A program made the position numbers and the translations under genes. Under the pieces are notes generated by a model. That model ran no database searches, was not told where the DNA came from, and was given only the letters and a program-made list of their open reading frames with translations. Positions 7,046 through 11,065 of a DNA stretch of 11,065 bases are shown in pieces (within the stretch, counting starts at the first letter, position 1; the number at the start of each line of letters is the position of its first letter). The DNA comes from a bacterium (GTDB lineage Bacteria > Verrucomicrobiota > Verrucomicrobiae > Limisphaerales > J093): the NCBI GenBank assembly GCA_021839785.1, contig JAKCAB010000210.1, forward strand, positions 1 through 11,065, in the 5' to 3' direction.

Positions 7046-8302
7046 ATGAACCACCCCCACCCTTACTGGTCGTGCAATTCGGACCGCGATTCGTTGCTCC
7101 CCTCCCAATTCAGCCGGCGCGAGTTGCTCGCCCGCGGCGCCGGCGTCCTTGGCCTTTGGGCCTTGGGCGGCTGGCAAACGCCGTTGCGTGCCGAGGAGCC
7201 ACCGCCGGCGAACGTCCCCAACCGCGCGAAGACTGCGCCGAGCCTGCCGGTCGCCATCCAGCGTTGCGTGTCCTACGAACCGGCGCTGGTGCGGGAGAAA
7301 CTGGACGCCGCGCTCGACGCCATCGGCGGCATCGGCCGCCTGGTTCGCGACAAGACCGTGACCGTGAAGGTGAACATGACCGGGCCGGCGCAGGAGTTGT
7401 GCGGCCTGCCGGCGTCGCGCACCTACCACATTCATCCCCACGTCGTGGCCGCACTGTGCGCCGCGCTGGACCGGGCGGGCGCCCGGCGCATTGCCATCGT
7501 CGAGGCCTGGTATCACCGCGAGCCGGCCGAAACCATCCTGACGCGGGCCGGCTGGGACTTGAAGGCAATCCAGGCCGCGGGCGGGCACAAGGTGGTGTTC
7601 GAGAACACCAAGAACCGCGGCAGTTGGGGCGGCTACAGCCGGGCGAAGGTGCCGTGGGGCGGCTACCTTTTCCCCGCCTTCGAACTCAACGGCTGGTACG
7701 ACCACACCGACGTATTTGTTTCGCTTGGCAAGATGAAAGACCACGCGGTCGCCGGCGTCACCATGACCGTCAAAAACCTGTTCGGCATCACGCCCACGGC
7801 GCTTTACGGCGACGACGCGCCCAACGAGGACTCCGTCGAGGCGCGCGTGGGTCCGTTGCACATGAACCGCCGGCCGCTGCCCGCCGGTGTGCCCGCCCAA
7901 CTCGGCGCCAACCCGCCCAACGAACCCGGCGCCCGCGTGCCGCGCATCGTCGCGGACTTGCTGGGCGCGCGACCGGTCGATCTCGCCCTCATCGACGGCG
8001 TGGACACGATCAAGGGCGGCGAGGGTTTCTGGAACGATCACGTCGAAGCGATCCAGCCCAAGCTGCTGTTCGCCGGCCGCAACGCCGTTTGCACCGACGC
8101 CGTGTGCGCCGCGGCGATGGGTTACGACGCCGCCGCGCCTCACGGCCAGTTCCCCTTCCCCGGCGAGAATTACCTGCAATGGGCGGCGGAAGCCGGCGTC
8201 GGCACGAACGAGGCCAGGCGGATCGAGGTCGCCGGTTTGAAACTCGAAGACGCGCGCTGCCCGTTCCGGACATCTCCCGCGCCGGCGACCAAGCCCGCGT
8301 GA
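7046..8302 (+). CDS. Tat-exported DUF362 family protein
   Basis: The product has 418 residues. A twin-arginine signal, QFSRRELLARGAGVLGLWAL, begins at residue 21 (Arg24-Arg25) and is followed by a likely cleavage after LRA at 47-49, so the protein should be exported folded to the periplasm. The DUF362 domain (PF04015) covers about 67-400. Typical segments are SLGKMKDHAVAGVTMTVKNLFGITP (226-250), VDLALIDGVDTIKGGEG (311-327) and LLFAGRNAVCTDAVCAAAMGYD (340-361). The biochemical activity of DUF362 is not settled; some relatives carry iron-sulphur domains, but no ferredoxin CxxCxxC cluster is visible here. The ATG at 7046 was chosen over the upstream TTG at 6977 because it places the Tat motif near the N-terminus and keeps the leader hairpin outside the coding region. 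It follows the cytochrome-porin genes on the same strand; a functional link is unproven. Confidence 0.9.
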   Translation: MNHPHPYWSCNSDRDSLLPSQFSRRELLARGAGVLGLWALGGWQTPLRAEEPPPANVPNRAKTAPSLPVAIQRCVSYEPALVREKLDAALDAIGGIGRLVRDKTVTVKVNMTGPAQELCGLPASRTYHIHPHVVAALCAALDRAGARRIAIVEAWYHREPAETILTRAGWDLKAIQAAGGHKVVFENTKNRGSWGGYSRAKVPWGGYLFPAFELNGWYDHTDVFVSLGKMKDHAVAGVTMTVKNLFGITPTALYGDDAPNEDSVEARVGPLHMNRRPLPAGVPAQLGANPPNEPGARVPRIVADLLGARPVDLALIDGVDTIKGGEGFWNDHVEAIQPKLLFAGRNAVCTDAVCAAAMGYDAAAPHGQFPFPGENYLQWAAEAGVGTNEARRIEVAGLKLEDARCPFRTSPAPATKPA

Positions 8303-8448
8303 ACGCGACGGCCGGGGCAGTTGCGACCAAACGGTTCGGGGAACGACTGGTGGCTCCTCGCGGCTTTGCTTTGGCAACGTGGGTAGCCGTTTGATAACGG
8401 CAGCGGCCGGACTCATACCAAAGTGCATTCCAATGGCTACGAAACACC

Positions 8449-8505
8449 CCCTCACCCCAACCCTCTCCCCCACCGGGGAGAGGGTGTCCGAAGGGCGGGT
8501 GAGGG
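8449..8505. repeat. REP-like nested inverted repeat
   Basis: An outer perfect 9-bp stem (CCCTCACCC at 8449-8457 with GGGTGAGGG at 8497-8505) encloses an inner perfect 10-bp stem (CCCTCTCCCC at 8461-8470 with GGGGAGAGGG at 8475-8484) around a CACC loop. This CCCTCACCC...CCCTCTCCCC design is a familiar dispersed intergenic element in many GC-rich bacteria, and its spurious translation (HPLTPTLSP) is a known annotation artefact. Only one copy is in this window, so dispersal in this genome is inferred. Confidence 0.75.
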
Positions 8506-8685
8506 CGCGTTCGTATCCTTTTGATCGCAACTCAGTATCAATCGGCATCCGATCCGGCCAATTTGTTTCGGCCGACCAGACACCGGCAGACCGGCACGAC
8601 TGGCCTTCACAAGGCGCGGGGCAGTCTCGTACAAGCCCCGTTCGGGTTCCCTGACCGTGCCGCGTGCCTGCCGCTCAGTTCAGGC

Positions 8686-8745
8686 TTGACGGCCGGGACT
8701 CGTGTATCCATTCAATGAATATCTAATTGCAGTTTCAATTATTTG
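8686..8745 (+). promoter_or_regulatory. Possible promoter region for the small Ig-like protein
   Basis: A TTGACG hexamer at 8686-8691 precedes an AT-rich stretch (8705-8745, with TATCCA and TATCTAAT) that stands out in GC-rich surroundings. No -10 box sits at the ideal 17-bp spacing, so the exact promoter is unclear. Confidence 0.25.
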
Positions 8746-8813
8746 CGCCCAGCGCCCGGGGGCGGGATGCCGATCGTGGGTGATCGGGTCAGAGATGCGC
8801 GGCGCCGTCCCCG

Positions 8814-8825
8814 GCCTCCGGAGGC
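8814..8825 (+). promoter_or_regulatory. Ribosome binding site embedded in a 12-bp palindrome
   Basis: GCCTCCGGAGGC is a perfect palindrome whose GGAGG (8820-8824) lies 10 bases before the ATG at 8835. The site supports that start. The palindrome could fold as a 4-bp stem with a 4-base loop and partly hide the site, though this is a weak structure. Confidence 0.5.
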
Positions 8826-8834
8826 GTTGTCGCC

Positions 8835-9254
8835 ATGCAGAAATTCAACCTGACAATCCATGGCCGGGCAATTCGCACAGGCATCGATCAAGCCGATGGA
8901 CCTGAGGATCTCCGGTGCTTTCACTTCGTAGTCATGGTCACCGACGAGGAAGGCCAGTTTGTGACCGGATTGACGCAGAAAGACTTCGCCGTTTTCGCGG
9001 ACACCCTGGGTGGTTTTGACCGGACCGGCATCAGCTTCTTCTCGGAAGTGCAGGCGACCCTTCCCAAGAGCGACCTGCCGGGCATCTACCAGCTCGTGGC
9101 CGACAAGGTCTCCGCGAACAGAGGCAGCGACATCTTCGCTGTGGTCGTGACCCGAAGAGCTGTAGCCGGGATGGGACGTCCCAAGATTGTTGGACGCGGG
9201 CAGAGCCTGGTGACCGTGATCAAGCAGTCGGGCGCTGAAGTCGAAACCTCATAA
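8835..9254 (+). CDS. Small hypothetical protein with Ig-like/beta-sandwich character
   Basis: The product has 139 residues, with a good GGAGG site 10 bases before the ATG. I do not recognise a named family. Residues 29-59 (FHFVVMVTDEEGQFVTGLTQ, then DFAVFADT) resemble the start of Ig-like or invasin-like domains, in which a V-V-V-x-D-xx-G-xx-V-x-GL strand-turn-strand is followed by xxDFxV. LPGIYQLVAD (81-90) and DIFAVVVTRR (99-108) look like further strands, and GRGQSLVTVIK (120-130) closes the fold. There is no signal peptide or membrane helix, so it may be cytoplasmic or leave the cell by another route. It converges with the large VWA-like gene. The function is unknown. Confidence 0.72.
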   Translation: MQKFNLTIHGRAIRTGIDQADGPEDLRCFHFVVMVTDEEGQFVTGLTQKDFAVFADTLGGFDRTGISFFSEVQATLPKSDLPGIYQLVADKVSANRGSDIFAVVVTRRAVAGMGRPKIVGRGQSLVTVIKQSGAEVETS

Positions 9255-9387
9255 CCCCCGTCAATCGGCCCCCGGAGCCGGGAGCCGCTGCGGCCTGTCG
9301 CACCAAGCCGGACGTTGGTATGGCGGCGCGCTCCTCAGACGAGCGGTTCGTTTTCGCCGGCCGCAAGCACAGTTCAGGCCCGCTCGC

Positions 9388-11065
9388 TCAGCGGGTGAGC
9401 AGCCGGGCCCGGATTTGTTCCACGTCGATCGACGGGGCACCGCCACTTCCGTCACCGGCGGTGTACACGGCCGTCACGCTGAGTTGAACGGTGCTGACGA
9501 TTTCCAGAATGCCGATGGTCAACGGCACTGGCCCCGCGGGAGGCGCGCCGAGCAACAGCTCGAGGAGGCGGCAGCAGTCGTCCATCGTCGCCGAATGCGC
9601 GGGCAGGCGGATGACTTCCGACGTCGATACCCCTTTGGTTTTCGGCTCACGGCCGGCAACCGTCCCGGCCAGCACCAACGGAATCACCCGTTTGAGGACC
9701 GGCGCCACCTTGCCCTCCGGGTTCAGAATGTTGATTTCGGTGGCGTAGCGGCCCGGCCGCACGGGCGCGCAACCGCAGCAATCGCCCGCTTGTTCGCCGC
9801 ACACGAACTTCACGCTATAGACAAAGAGCTTGAAGTCCGGCGTGGTGACCACCGACGGCGGTCTGCCCGGTTGCACGATGCCGAACCCGGGCGGCTCCAG
9901 CGAATCCGGATCGGAACAGACATCGACCTGATACGCGCCGTTGCCGAGGTCGGTCACCGGGCCCGTGGGATGACTCCCCGGACGCGGTTCGAGGGTGAAC
10001 GAATCGCCGCGGCCGGGTCCGAGCAAGTTGCCGTATTTGTCGCGCGGCGTGAACGTCACGCGCACGCAACTGCCGCCGTCCGGCCCTGGCGGGAGAGGCA
10101 CCGAAGTCACCGTGGTCCGGCCAGGATCGATGCCCACGTCCACGTGGATGGACCAGGTCAATTCCCGCCGGCCCGCGCAGGCTTCGCCGTACGTCGCCTG
10201 GGCGTGGAACGTGTAGTTGCCCTCCACGGTCAGGAGATCGTCCAACGCTTTGCCCAGCGTGCCGCCGCTCTCGAACAAGCCCTCCGTGTTGGCCGCGTCA
10301 TCGGCCAGGTCGATGGTGGTCTCCGTGTAGCGAACGGCGGGCCGGCCCGTGGCGCGTTCGATGGCCTGCAACGTGGCCTGGCGGGCCGGGATGACGTCGG
10401 CGTCGAGCGTTCCGGGAGCGCCGAGTCCGGCCGCGCTCAGGACGTTGCCCACGCCGGCATCCGGCCGCGTGATGGTCAGGCGGGCCGCGAGGTTTTCGGG
10501 CCAGCCTCCGTTGGCCTGCCGGACTAGAATCTGCGGGTTGATGCGGTCGCCCGTGTAGTAGCGTCGCGTGTCCTCCAGGCGCGAGATGAGCGGGCCGCCG
10601 GAAGGAATCACGTTGATAAAATAGCGGAGCGCCGGAGCGGGTGGCGGGAATTCACCACCGCCGCCGGGGCGCACGACGTTGACTTTCCAAACGCCGTTGC
10701 GCTCGCCGTTATGGGGCAGGCGGACGCGCAGGAAAGTCCAGGTCCGGCCCGACTCGCTTTCGAGGCCCGCCGTAAAACTGGTGAGGACGGCGCCGGCCGG
10801 CGTCGTCACCTCCAATTGCAGCGAGGCATCCGTGCGGTCCCAACCGGCAATCGCGGTGAGGATCTCTTCGCCACAGATTGAGAAGGAAAGTGCGGTGCCG
10901 GCGCGCTGGTTGGCGGGCAGGTCGAATTCCGGATCCATCAGAACGCCCGCTTCGAAGATGTTGCCGAAGGCGCTGGAAAAGAACTTCTCGAGCGCCAGGC
11001 CGCTGCCGGCGCGCGTGTACAAGCCGCCGTGGGAGGTGGCCAGCGCACTGAGCAGCGCGCCATCG
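9388..11065 (-). CDS. Large cysteine-containing secreted protein, probable C-terminal part of a VWA-domain protein (5' end cut by window)
   Basis: The reading frame stays open to the window end, so the N-terminus is missing; 558 residues are visible. A TTG at 11022 is not a convincing start, because the codons before it (DGALLSALATSHGG) continue a motif typical of the end of von Willebrand A domains: L-L-x-x-L-A-x-x-x-G-G-x-Y-x-R-A. A region with SICGEE and later TWTFLRVRLP and GVWKVNVVRP looks like the beta-sandwich that follows VWA domains in secreted proteins. A middle part carries FTPRDKYGNLLGPG, an Ig/filamin-like strand. The last about 140 residues contain CGEQAGDCCGCAPVRPGRYA, EINILNPEGK, ATMDDCCRLLELLLGAPP and LTIGILEIVST. 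I believe this terminal module recurs in other bacterial extracellular proteins, but I cannot name it. No membrane anchor is visible at the C-terminus. Confidence 0.75.
   Translation of the reverse strand, partial: DGALLSALATSHGGLYTRAGSGLALEKFFSSAFGNIFEAGVLMDPEFDLPANQRAGTALSFSICGEEILTAIAGWDRTDASLQLEVTTPAGAVLTSFTAGLESESGRTWTFLRVRLPHNGERNGVWKVNVVRPGGGGEFPPPAPALRYFINVIPSGGPLISRLEDTRRYYTGDRINPQILVRQANGGWPENLAARLTITRPDAGVGNVLSAAGLGAPGTLDADVIPARQATLQAIERATGRPAVRYTETTIDLADDAANTEGLFESGGTLGKALDDLLTVEGNYTFHAQATYGEACAGRRELTWSIHVDVGIDPGRTTVTSVPLPPGPDGGSCVRVTFTPRDKYGNLLGPGRGDSFTLEPRPGSHPTGPVTDLGNGAYQVDVCSDPDSLEPPGFGIVQPGRPPSVVTTPDFKLFVYSVKFVCGEQAGDCCGCAPVRPGRYATEINILNPEGKVAPVLKRVIPLVLAGTVAGREPKTKGVSTSEVIRLPAHSATMDDCCRLLELLLGAPPAGPVPLTIGILEIVSTVQLSVTAVYTAGDGSGGAPSIDVEQIRARLLTR

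Larger units (their letters stand above)
8303..8834. other. Gene-free region with a REP-like repeat and an AT-rich patch
   Basis: No convincing gene was found in these 532 bp. They hold a nested inverted repeat (8449-8505), a 6-bp stem with a 12-base loop at 8617-8640 (CGGGGC / GCCCCG), an AT-rich patch at about 8703-8745 that could hold a promoter, and the palindrome around the ribosome binding site of the next gene. Short reading frames here lack family-like sequence. Confidence 0.7.

Noticed and set aside
8581..8596. Short tandem 8-bp repeat (ACCGGCAG/ACCGGCAC)
   Set aside because: Two imperfect copies only; not a repeat array and no CRISPR-like spacing.
8379..8654. 91-residue frame containing HPLTPTLSP
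   Set aside because: This is the spurious translation of the REP-like inverted repeat; no protein family supports it.
9329..9345. 5-bp hairpin (CGCTC / GAGCG) between the convergent genes at 9255-9387
   Set aside because: Short stem, 7-base loop and no T-run; too weak to call a terminator in GC-rich DNA.
9415..10527. 370-residue plus-strand frame opposite the VWA-like gene
   Set aside because: It is His/Arg/Gly-rich with no motif and lies antisense to a frame that stays open to the window end with recognisable modules.

Overview
This 11 kb window is GC-rich chromosomal DNA, most likely from a member of the Verrucomicrobiota (Pedosphaera/Limisphaera-like soil or freshwater lineages). The signs are a prepilin-type protein with a C-terminal H-X9-DG motif, a planctomycete-type cytochrome domain (PSCyt1), a secreted CHRD protein with a FYRV-type lead-in module, and an ECF sigma factor paired with a single-pass putative anti-sigma protein. 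This assignment is an inference from protein families; there is no rRNA or other phylogenetic marker in the window. No tRNA, rRNA, CRISPR array, insertion sequence or phage gene was seen.

Layout. Bases 1-879 (+) are the 3' end of a secreted protein with two CHRD domains. It converges on a minus-strand H-X9-DG pseudopilin-like gene (971-1858). Divergent from that gene, a plus-strand cluster runs to 6834: an ECF sigma factor (to 2797), a membrane-anchored putative anti-sigma factor overlapping it by ATGA (2794-3531), a lipoprotein multihaem cytochrome c with seven CXXCH sites plus one CX4CH (3625-4416), and, 9 bp later, an 802-residue outer-membrane porin-like protein whose N-terminus carries a fused monohaem PSCyt1 domain (4426-6834). 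After a promoter-like region and a perfect 10-bp hairpin comes a Tat-exported DUF362 protein (7046-8302). A 532-bp gene-free stretch (8303-8834) carries a REP-like nested inverted repeat and an AT-rich patch. It is followed by a small Ig-like hypothetical protein (8835-9254, +) and, convergent with it, a large cysteine-containing secreted protein (9388 to the window end, -) that looks like the C-terminal part of a von Willebrand A (VWA) protein.

The most interesting part is 3625-6834. A periplasmic or outer-membrane multihaem cytochrome encoded directly before a large beta-barrel porin is the signature of porin-cytochrome electron conduits (MtrAB, PioAB, Geobacter OmaB-OmbB). Here the porin also appears to carry its own covalently fused haem domain, probably on the periplasmic side. 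This suggests a trans-outer-membrane electron-transfer module, possibly controlled by the sigma/anti-sigma pair just upstream. The electron donor or acceptor cannot be told from the sequence, and no extracellular multihaem partner is encoded in the window.
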